Origin: CAZIOH01 sp964540815
Lineage (GTDB): Bacteria > Myxococcota_A > Polyangia > Fen-1088
Assembly: GCA_964540815.1 (NCBI GenBank)
Contig: CAZIOH010000094.1
Location: 1-27,861, forward strand
Reading direction: 5' to 3'
Length of the DNA stretch: 27,861 nucleotides
Part shown: positions 22,021-27,861 of the stretch, piece after piece
Position numbering within the stretch: the stretch's first letter is position 1
How the letters are laid out: the number at the start of each line of letters is the position of its first letter
Notes under the pieces: generated by a model
Told to the model about the DNA's origin: nothing
What the model saw: the letters and a program-made list of their open reading frames with translations, nothing else
Database searches by the model: none
Position numbers and translations under genes: made by a program

Positions 22021-23448
22021 TCAGGGGCCGCCCGGGGGCAGCGCGATCATCATGACCGGCAGGCACATCTCGTTCTGGGTCCCCCACCCGGGCAGCACCG
22101 GCGCCGTGTCCGCCGAGGTGTCGTAGTCGCACGTCACCTCGAGCGTGGTGTCGGGCGTGACCCTGGGCTGGGTTCGATAGGTGTAGAACCGCTGCCAGTG
22201 GAAGTTCCACTTGTCGAGCTCCGAGATGCACGACATGGCTCCCGGGCTCCCGGCGCGCACGGTCTGCTGCACGCCCCGGCCGTGCATGTGGGGCATGATC
22301 GCCATCAGATCGACCGAGGCGACCCCATCGAGCCCGAGCTCGCGCACTGTCTTGGTCCAGGTGTAGGTCGCGTTGGCCTGACCCGGTGGCAAGCTGTCCG
22401 GGGGGCTCTTCGAGAGGCTGTCGAGGAAGGGGTCGGGCAGCACGAACGCGAGGTGTCGGTCCACGTGGTCGGCGAAGCGCAAGCCGAGCCGGGTGGTGTC
22501 GCTCGAGCCCGCGGAGCCGGGGGAGGACAGGTTGTAGTGAACCTGGACCACCAGCTTGTCCGTGGGACGCATCGGGACGCCCATCCCGTCCGGATACGTC
22601 ACCACGCCCTGACCGGGCGCCCAGGTCACCGGGACGGCGCTCACCTCGACGTTGTCGCCCGCGGCCCCGAAGCAAGGCCAGCCAATCCGGTCGGGGGACT
22701 CGGCGTCGAGCGCGGCCATGACCGCGGCGTTGGTGCTGGTCCCGTCGCTGCTCGGCGCCGCGGGATCCACGATGAACCCGAGCACGTGGTGCACGATGGT
22801 CGCGTTCCCCGGCGTGACGACGTATCCCGTCAGGAAGGCATTGGCCGTCGCGGGGGAGTCCATCGGGAAGCAGCGGTACTCGTCGAAGGCGGCCAGCTTT
22901 CCACCCTGTGCCACCGGAGAGAACACGGGCGTCGCGAGCTCGATCGCCCCGTCCAGCGTCGGGGGCGGAGGCGGCGTCAGGGGCGCGAGCGCGCCCTCGG
23001 CGAGAGGACCCACGAGCCACGAGAGGACAGTGGTCTTCTCATCCGCGGTGAGCGTGTCCTCGGCGTGAAAATCTCCGCAGGTCCCATCGTGCTTCTCGAA
23101 GTAAGGGGGCATGGTCCCGGCCGACACCTGGGCGAGCTCGGCGGCCGCGTTGTGCTTGGCGTCGGCGTAGGTGTCGAGGCGAAAGGGCGCGATGCCGCCA
23201 TCCTGGTGACACTTCACGCACTTGGCGCCATAGATCGGCGCGACGTCCTGCCAGAACGTGAGCCCCGCGGTGGCCTGGGCGGGCGTGGTGGCCGCGTCCG
23301 AACCGCATCCGGCGCCGGCGAGCACCGAGGAGGCTCCGAGCAGAATCACGGACAGCGTCACCGCCGTGCTTGCCTTCACCTCGGCGCGCCGACCTGTCCC
23401 TGGTCCTGCGAACGAATACCCCCATCGCGTCATCGTGTGCCTGATCAT
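22021..23448 (-). CDS. Lipoprotein fusing cytochrome c and PHM-type copper monooxygenase
   Basis: A 475-residue exported protein with hydrophobic segment 27-46 and probable lipid-anchored Cys48. An N-terminal cytochrome c domain has CVKCH (77-81) and a likely axial Met113 (GTMPPYF). Next comes a two-domain copper type II monooxygenase like peptidylglycine alpha-hydroxylating and dopamine beta-monooxygenases. The first copper site would be His220, His221 (IVHHVLGF) and His304 (VQVHYN). The second would be His387, His389 (MPHMHG) and Met461 (QNEMC). All six copper ligands are therefore present. Such enzymes hydroxylate C-H bonds using two one-electron donors; the heme could be the donor in place of ascorbate (inference). 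The substrate is unknown. The start at 23448 has AAGGAGG 6 bases upstream. Confidence 0.9.
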   Translation of the reverse strand: MIRHTMTRWGYSFAGPGTGRRAEVKASTAVTLSVILLGASSVLAGAGCGSDAATTPAQATAGLTFWQDVAPIYGAKCVKCHQDGGIAPFRLDTYADAKHNAAAELAQVSAGTMPPYFEKHDGTCGDFHAEDTLTADEKTTVLSWLVGPLAEGALAPLTPPPPPTLDGAIELATPVFSPVAQGGKLAAFDEYRCFPMDSPATANAFLTGYVVTPGNATIVHHVLGFIVDPAAPSSDGTSTNAAVMAALDAESPDRIGWPCFGAAGDNVEVSAVPVTWAPGQGVVTYPDGMGVPMRPTDKLVVQVHYNLSSPGSAGSSDTTRLGLRFADHVDRHLAFVLPDPFLDSLSKSPPDSLPPGQANATYTWTKTVRELGLDGVASVDLMAIMPHMHGRGVQQTVRAGSPGAMSCISELDKWNFHWQRFYTYRTQPRVTPDTTLEVTCDYDTSADTAPVLPGWGTQNEMCLPVMMIALPPGGP

Positions 23449-23454
23449 CGTCTG

Positions 23455-23461
23455 CCTCCTT
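23455..23461 (-). promoter_or_regulatory. Strong ribosome binding site of the monooxygenase gene
   Basis: AAGGAGG on the minus strand, 6 bases before the ATG at 23448. It is the best Shine-Dalgarno site in the window and rules out the longer reading frame up to 23523. Confidence 0.85.
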
Positions 23462-23621
23462 GCGATCCCCGTGGGTGAGACCACCAAGATCCGTCCTCGG
23501 TTGTCTCTCCCGGGAGGAAACACCGGAGCTGCGAATCACCGTCACCGCCAGGCGCGATCGTCACGAGAAAGATGCACTCCCGAACGGCCCGCCTGCGAGA
23601 TTCGGGCGGACCCTGGGTCGG

Positions 23622-23643
23622 CGAGTCCGAGTCCGAGTCCGAG
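23622..23643. repeat. Tandem hexamer CGAGTC (about 3.7 copies)
   Basis: Three exact copies and a partial fourth lie in the 281-base gap between the monooxygenase start and the metalloprotease stop. The rest of this gap shows a 10-bp palindrome, cacacgtgtg (23672-23681), and no recognisable gene. The promoter of the monooxygenase gene should lie here, but no clear -35/-10 is seen. Confidence 0.5.
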
Positions 23644-23729
23644 CTCGACGAGCGGCCGGCGGCCAGCGACACACACGTGTGCGGCTCGCGCGTCGCGATC
23701 CACGCACGTCCCCCTCCGCTGGCCCCTGC

Positions 23730-25310
23730 TCAGGCTCGGGGAGTGCGCCGCGCGCGGCGGGCGGGCGGGCGCCTGGCGAGGGACCAGCTCGACAGCAGGC
23801 CGACCGCCAGCAACCCCGCGAAGGATCCGACACCGCCGACACCCGGCGAGGTGCCGGCGAGCTCGCACCCGCCGACCTCGCACCCGGCCGGGGACTGCGT
23901 GTGCAGGCTGAACGCGGCGTCGCCGAGCACGTAACCGGCATCGGCGGCGCCATCGCCGGTCTGCCCGCTCGCGCCCGCGCCGCCGCTGTCGTTGCTCGCC
24001 GCGGCCCCACCCGTGCCGGAAGCGGTCTTGCCGCCGGTCCCGCTCGAGCTCGCGGCCCCGCTGCCAGACCCTCCGGTCGAGGGCGCGTTCACGACCACCT
24101 GGGCCGTCGTGGACTTGCCCGAAGGGTCGCTGACCGTGATGGTGACCGTCTGGCGCCCGGTGATCTTCGTCAAGGTCCACTGGAAGGGAGCCGAGGTCGA
24201 CGTGGCCTGAAGGCCCATCGGCGTCACGCGGATGGTGGCCTTCGCGATCTTGCAGTCGTCGCTGGCCTGCGCCCGCACCGTGAAGGTGCTCGGCACCTGG
24301 GCCCCGTCGGCTGGCTCGAGGATGTCGACCGAGGGAGCCGAGCTGTCGGCGACGCAGCCGAAGGGCGTGGGTTTCACCCCGCCGGTCCAGCCGCCGAGCC
24401 GGTCCAACATCATCTGATACGAGTTCTGCTTGGTGCGCCCGCAGACGTCGCCCTGGATGGCGTTGTCGAGGTTCTCGAAGCCGTCACAGTCCGAGCAGAT
24501 GGTCGGATACATGACGTCCTTAGCGCTGGCGGTGTGCTCGAGGCCGACCAGGTGGGCCTGCTCCTGCGCGATGATGACTGCGGTCTCCTTGGCGGTGCGC
24601 CCTCCGGCGAACGTGTACGAGACCCCGCCCGCGAGGTCGTTGCAGAGAAAGGGCGCGATCCCGCCGACGGTGTCCTTCGCGTTGCACCAGGCGCCGCCGC
24701 CCGAGCTGACGACCTCGGTGTAGTACGGACCGGAGGTCGGCTTGGTGAGCGTGAAGACGATGTTGAACCCCGCGTACCAGCGATCGAGGTAGGCCTGGAT
24801 CTGCTCTTCGCAGGCTTGCAAGCTGGTCGCGAACTGACACACGAACTTGGGGGGCGTGCCGGGGCAGGGATCGGGCGAGGATCTCGAGACGGATTTTCCG
24901 TCGGCGTAGATGAGGTACACCACCGCCGGTGCCGCCGTGGTCCCGCTGGAAGACAGGGCGCTCGTGGCGAGGCCGAGCTCGGGCGGAAGGCCTCCGAGAT
25001 CGGGGTCATCGGTGCCAGCGTCGCCGAGGGCGGACATGTCGTTGGCGAGGCCCCCGACGATGCTCGGGCCCGCTGAGGCCGAGCTCGGGGCTCCGGCCCA
25101 CTCGGCGGAGTCATCGCCGGGAGCGCCGCACGCCGACACCACGGCCGCGATGGCCAGCACCGCCGAGATCCCGGCGACCTGGGTGACGCGGGCGCGCTCC
25201 GCCCACGCCCGGGCCCGGGGGGGCCGAGCACCGTCGTGGATGGGGCGAATGCGCCGTCGGCGCGGGCCGCGGCAAACAGGTCGGCAACAATCGGCGAGTC
25301 GGTGTAGCAT
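23730..25310 (-). CDS. Secreted metzincin-like protein with Ig-like domain and MYXO-CTERM-like tail
   Basis: A 526-residue exported protein. A long Arg-rich n-region precedes a hydrophobic segment (about 44-60) ending in the lipobox VVSAC (Cys61). The catalytic-like domain (about 130-315) contains AQEQAHLVGLEH (248-259) and DVMYPT (265-270). These match the metzincin zinc motif HExxHxxGxxH and Met-turn, except that the first zinc His is Gln249. An Ig-like beta domain follows (about 325-420), then a Gly/Ser/Ala-rich linker. The C-terminus has CEVGGC, a hydrophobic segment and an Arg-rich end (LARRPPARRARR), like MYXO-CTERM sorting signals. The start is uncertain: ATG 25310 is the only convenient one downstream of the divergent gene's territory, and it has no ribosome site. 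Substrate and activity are unknown. Confidence 0.75.
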   Translation of the reverse strand: MLHRLADCCRPVCRGPRRRRIRPIHDGARPPRARAWAERARVTQVAGISAVLAIAAVVSACGAPGDDSAEWAGAPSSASAGPSIVGGLANDMSALGDAGTDDPDLGGLPPELGLATSALSSSGTTAAPAVVYLIYADGKSVSRSSPDPCPGTPPKFVCQFATSLQACEEQIQAYLDRWYAGFNIVFTLTKPTSGPYYTEVVSSGGGAWCNAKDTVGGIAPFLCNDLAGGVSYTFAGGRTAKETAVIIAQEQAHLVGLEHTASAKDVMYPTICSDCDGFENLDNAIQGDVCGRTKQNSYQMMLDRLGGWTGGVKPTPFGCVADSSAPSVDILEPADGAQVPSTFTVRAQASDDCKIAKATIRVTPMGLQATSTSAPFQWTLTKITGRQTVTITVSDPSGKSTTAQVVVNAPSTGGSGSGAASSSGTGGKTASGTGGAAASNDSGGAGASGQTGDGAADAGYVLGDAAFSLHTQSPAGCEVGGCELAGTSPGVGGVGSFAGLLAVGLLSSWSLARRPPARRARRTPRA

Positions 25311-25444
25311 GCGAGCGTCGTTTCGGGCCGGGGGCATTGGGGGAGGCACCAGCAACGCCAGATGCGCCGCCAGGTTTTCTAGACATCGCCACCTTTCGCC
25401 GCGCCTTAACGGTGCGCCGCATAGAAAATTCAGGATTCCTCGAC

Positions 25445-26149
25445 ATGGCCGACGCAGAGACCTTCGTTTCCGACTTCCACGCCAAGAACCAGGCCTCGCT
25501 CGAGCGCCACCTCGGCGCGTTCCGTCTGGCGCTCGGGAAGGAGACCTTCGACACCGTCGACCTGCTCCGGCTGGCCATGAAGGACGCGATCGAATCGGCG
25601 GAGGTCGCCGCGTTGTGGTTCGTCGACTGTGACGATCTCGAGATGAAGATCGGGCTCGCCGAGCACTGCGGCCTCGCGGCAACCCACCTGCGGAGCCTGA
25701 CGGCCCGCGCCGCGGCGCTGGGGGCGCAGCCCTTCGATCCGCGCGTCGGCGGCTACTCCCGCTTCTTCGGATTCCTGCGGAGCCTGCAGACCCCGGAGGA
25801 GCGGGCGGCCGCCAGCCAGGTCACCTTGCGCACCTTCAACATCGGGCGCCTGTCGGCCTCGGCCGACGTGTGCGCCGAGCGCGGCGATGTGGAGACCGAG
25901 CGCCTGCTGCGCGACGTGATGATTGCCGACGAGCGTCGCATCTTCGAAGTGGGATGGCGCACCCTGTTGCAGGCCGCCAGCAACGAGGAGAGCCAGGCCC
26001 GCGCGCGCCGCTCGGCATTCCGCATCGTCGAGCTGGCCGCCGAGGTGGTCGAGCCTCTCAACCTGCGCAAGTCGCTCCCCAAGCGCAGGCCGCCCGTGCC
26101 TGTCCTCCCGCCGCCCCCACCCCCCACCGGATCCTTGACCGATCCCTGA
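25445..26149 (+). CDS. Probable ferritin-like (four-helix) protein
   Basis: A 234-residue cytoplasmic, mainly helical protein. Helices at about 35-80 (DAIESAEVAALWFVDCDD, then GLAEHCGLAATHL) and about 145-185 (VETERLLRDVMIADERRIFEVGW) carry Glu and His at the spacings seen in ferritin-like diiron proteins. The family call is tentative because no full E...ExxH pair can be matched with confidence. The end is Pro-rich. The start at 25445 has AGGA 9 bases upstream and follows an AT-rich pocket (catagaaaattc) that may hold the promoter. The gene diverges from the metalloprotease gene and ends 18 bases before the convergent agmatine deiminase gene. A PaaA-like or unknown helical protein is the alternative. 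Confidence 0.5.
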   Translation: MADAETFVSDFHAKNQASLERHLGAFRLALGKETFDTVDLLRLAMKDAIESAEVAALWFVDCDDLEMKIGLAEHCGLAATHLRSLTARAAALGAQPFDPRVGGYSRFFGFLRSLQTPEERAAASQVTLRTFNIGRLSASADVCAERGDVETERLLRDVMIADERRIFEVGWRTLLQAASNEESQARARRSAFRIVELAAEVVEPLNLRKSLPKRRPPVPVLPPPPPPTGSLTDP

Positions 26150-26167
26150 CCGATCCTCGTCCCCGAG

Positions 26168-27307
26168 CTACCTCGGTTGCTGCTGGGTCATGCAGTGGAG
26201 GGTGCCGAGCCCCCAGACCAGATCGACCGCGTGCACGCCCACCACCCGGCGATCGGGGAAGAGCTCACCGAGGATCCCGAGGGCCTGGCGATCGGCCGGA
26301 TCGTTGAAGGTGGGGACCAGGACCGCCGCGTTGCCGATGTAGAAGTTGGCGTAGCTGGCCGGGAGCCGGATCCCGTCCAGCCGGACCGGTGCTGGCATCG
26401 GCAGGGGCACCACCTCCAGCTTGCGTCCTTCGGCGTCGGACATGCCCTCGAGCCGCTCGCGGTTCTCGGCCAACCACCGGTGGTTCTCGTCGGCTGGATT
26501 GGACTCCGTCGCCAGGACCACCGTCCCCGGGGACACGAAGCGCGCCAGGTCGTCCACGTGCCCGTGGGTGTCGTCGCCGGCGATGCCGCGGCCGAGCCAG
26601 AGCACTTTGCGAATACCAAGGTGCGACCCCAGGACCCGCTCCAGCTCCGCCCGGGGCACCCCCGGGTTCCGCGCCTGCACCGGATCGAGCAGGCACTCCT
26701 CGGTGGTGAGCAGGGTCCCCTCGCCGTCCACGTCGACGCTGCCGCCCTCGAGGACCATCTGTCGGGGGCGGCGCGGCTCACCACCTTCACCCTCGACGAG
26801 CGGGACGAACCGCCGCAGCCCGAGGGCCCGCGCCAGCCGCGCCGGGACCGCGTCGTCGCGTCGGTGGTTGGGATACTTCGCCCAGCCGTTGAACTTCCAG
26901 TCGGTGATGGCGATCTCCGGTCGCCGTCCCACGCCGCCGGCGCCTGCCTTGTGGCTCGGGCTGCCGGGCTTCGCCTGCCGGTCTCGGCGCACGAACAGCG
27001 GACAGGTGTCACGGGTCCAGCTGCGGTCGGTCGGGATCCGGAAGAAATCCACCTGCCCGAGGTCGACGCCCACCCGGGTGAGAAGGCGCCGGGCCCCGAC
27101 CTCGAGCGCGGCGTCGCGCACCAGGATGCGCACCCGCTCGCCGGGCGACAGCAGGCGCACCACCTCCCCGTAGACCCAGGGGATGGGCGTGAGCTTGCCA
27201 GGCCAGTCGCCGCGGGCGTGCGGCCAGCCGAGCCAGGTCGCCTCGTGGGCCTCCCACTCGGCCGGCATCCGGAAGCCGAGCGCGGCCGGTGTCGGATCGT
27301 CTCGCAT
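26168..27307 (-). CDS. aguA: Agmatine deiminase
   Basis: A cytoplasmic 379-residue enzyme that hydrolyses agmatine to N-carbamoylputrescine and ammonia, in the arginine decarboxylase route to putrescine. It belongs to the peptidylarginine-deiminase-like family. The family opening MPAEWEAHEATWLGWPH, the guanidine-binding RDTCPLFV, the catalytic-His segment GDDTHGHVDD and the nucleophile near the C-terminus, LHCMTQQQP (Cys372), are all present, and the length is normal. A Gly/Lys/Arg-rich insert near residue 115-130 is not typical. The ATG starts 8 bases after the stop of the carbamoylputrescine amidase gene, so the two form an operon and translation is probably coupled, as there is no separate strong ribosome site. 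Confidence 0.95.
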   Translation of the reverse strand: MRDDPTPAALGFRMPAEWEAHEATWLGWPHARGDWPGKLTPIPWVYGEVVRLLSPGERVRILVRDAALEVGARRLLTRVGVDLGQVDFFRIPTDRSWTRDTCPLFVRRDRQAKPGSPSHKAGAGGVGRRPEIAITDWKFNGWAKYPNHRRDDAVPARLARALGLRRFVPLVEGEGGEPRRPRQMVLEGGSVDVDGEGTLLTTEECLLDPVQARNPGVPRAELERVLGSHLGIRKVLWLGRGIAGDDTHGHVDDLARFVSPGTVVLATESNPADENHRWLAENRERLEGMSDAEGRKLEVVPLPMPAPVRLDGIRLPASYANFYIGNAAVLVPTFNDPADRQALGILGELFPDRRVVGVHAVDLVWGLGTLHCMTQQQPR

Positions 27308-27315
27308 CGAATGGG

Positions 27316-27861
27316 TCAGTCGTCGATGAAGCGCTTGCCGATGGCGCCGTACGCATCGATGCGGCGGTCACGAAGGAACGGCCAGTGGCGGCGGACGCTC
27401 TCCTGGTGCTCGCGGTCGCAGGTCACCACCAGCACCTCCTCGGCGTCCCGGCTGGCCTCGGCCAGCACCACCCCGAACGGATCGGCGACGAACGATCCGC
27501 CCCAGAATTCGATTCCGCCAGGCGGGCCTCCCTCGTGTCCGACGCGGTTGACCGCCACCACATAGACCCCGTTGGCGATGGCGTGCGCCCGCTGCATGGT
27601 CCGCCAGGCATCGGACTGGGCGTCCCCGTGCGCGCTCTTCTCGGCCGGATGCCACCCGATGGCGGTGGGATAGAACAGCACGTCGGCGCCGGCCAGCGCG
27701 GTCAGGCGCGCCCCCTCCGGGTACCACTGGTCCCAGCACACCAGCGTGCCGACCCGCCCGACCGCGGTGTCGACCGCCGAGAACCCGAGATCCCCCGGGG
27801 TGAAGTAGAACTTCTCGTAGTAGAGCGGATCGTCGGGGATGTGCATCTTGCGGTACTTGCC
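27316..27861 (-). CDS. aguB: N-carbamoylputrescine amidase (partial, 5' end beyond window)
   Basis: The C-terminal 181 residues of a nitrilase-superfamily enzyme that splits N-carbamoylputrescine into putrescine, CO2 and ammonia. The visible part begins GKYRKMHIPDDP, containing the likely catalytic Lys. LVCWDQWYPEGARL follows, with the nucleophile Cys and the WDQWYPE context typical of AguB and plant carbamoylputrescine amidases. The family's catalytic Glu lies further upstream, off the window. It continues past the right edge; the codon at the edge is in frame, so the in-frame ATG at 27846 is internal, not the start. It acts directly after the aguA product in the pathway. Confidence 0.95.
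   Translation of the reverse strand, partial: GKYRKMHIPDDPLYYEKFYFTPGDLGFSAVDTAVGRVGTLVCWDQWYPEGARLTALAGADVLFYPTAIGWHPAEKSAHGDAQSDAWRTMQRAHAIANGVYVVAVNRVGHEGGPPGGIEFWGGSFVADPFGVVLAEASRDAEEVLVVTCDREHQESVRRHWPFLRDRRIDAYGAIGKRFIDD

Noticed and set aside
23622..23643. CGAGTC hexamer array as a regulatory repeat
   Set aside because: Fewer than four copies in GC-rich DNA, and no link to a promoter; kept only as a repeat.
23672..23681. 10-bp palindromes such as cacacgtgtg (and ctcccgggag at 23507-23516) as operators
   Set aside because: Ten-base palindromes are expected many times by chance in 28 kb, and there is no repeat or spacing to support a role.
1..27861. tRNA, rRNA, CRISPR arrays, transposases, integrases and phage genes
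   Set aside because: None could be recognised by eye on either strand; nearly all of the window is explained by protein-coding genes. A covariance-model scan would be needed to rule out small RNAs.

Overview
The window is very GC-rich DNA with dense, strongly GC-biased genes. It carries two large Ser/Thr kinases of the bacterial 'HRDVSPSN' type, an FHA-PATAN protein, several lipoproteins and a MYXO-CTERM-like C-terminal tail. Together these point to the Myxococcota (former Deltaproteobacteria), most likely the Polyangia side. This is an inference from gene content; there is no rRNA or marker gene to fix it. An exact run of 100 N at 1923-2022 shows a draft or metagenome scaffold joined over a gap of unknown size.

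Layout, left to right. (1) 284-1882 (-): a LolC/LolE-type lipoprotein-release permease with extra membrane segments, then the gap. (2) 2140-2583 (-): a small FliJ/YscO-like coiled-coil protein. It diverges from 2746-5526 (+), a membrane-anchored Ser/Thr kinase, followed by an alpha/beta-hydrolase (5614-6429) and an FHA-PATAN protein (6464-7435). A 12-bp perfect inverted repeat lies in the divergent control region. (3) 7564-8331 (-): a degenerate histidine-kinase-like protein with a good intrinsic terminator, divergent from a Cys-rich lipoprotein (8558-9115) and a ComEA-like helix-hairpin-helix protein (9214-9789). (4) 9844-12426 (-): a second Ser/Thr kinase with a PEGA domain and a histone-H1-like tail. 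(5) 12602-19176 (+): a probable operon of a serine beta-lactamase-family protein, a PilZ-like protein, an acyl-CoA carboxylase carboxyltransferase subunit, a TPR lipoprotein and a LolB/DUF4292-like lipoprotein. The last three overlap their neighbours. (6) 19148-21879 (-): a CpxPRA-like three-gene set (Spy/CpxP-like protein, OmpR-family regulator, histidine kinase) with a candidate regulator box upstream. (7) 22021-23448 (-): a lipoprotein joining a cytochrome c domain to a PHM-type copper monooxygenase. (8) 23730-25310 (-): a secreted metzincin-like protein with an altered zinc motif, divergent from a ferritin-like protein (25445-26149). (9) 26168-27861 (-): aguA and the 3' part of aguB, which turn agmatine into putrescine.

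The genes fall into three themes: phospho-signalling (two Ser/Thr kinases, an FHA reader, a PilZ-like protein, a two-component system and an orphan histidine-kinase-like protein), cell-envelope and lipoprotein biology (LolC/E, LolB-like, many lipoproteins, Spy-like), and metabolism (acyl-CoA carboxylase, agmatine breakdown). I see no phage, transposon, CRISPR array or RNA gene. The most unusual items are the cytochrome c-copper monooxygenase fusion, the kinase with a PEGA domain and histone-like tail, the Spy-like protein whose membrane topology looks inverted, and the GTGAA-N5-GTGAA box upstream of it.
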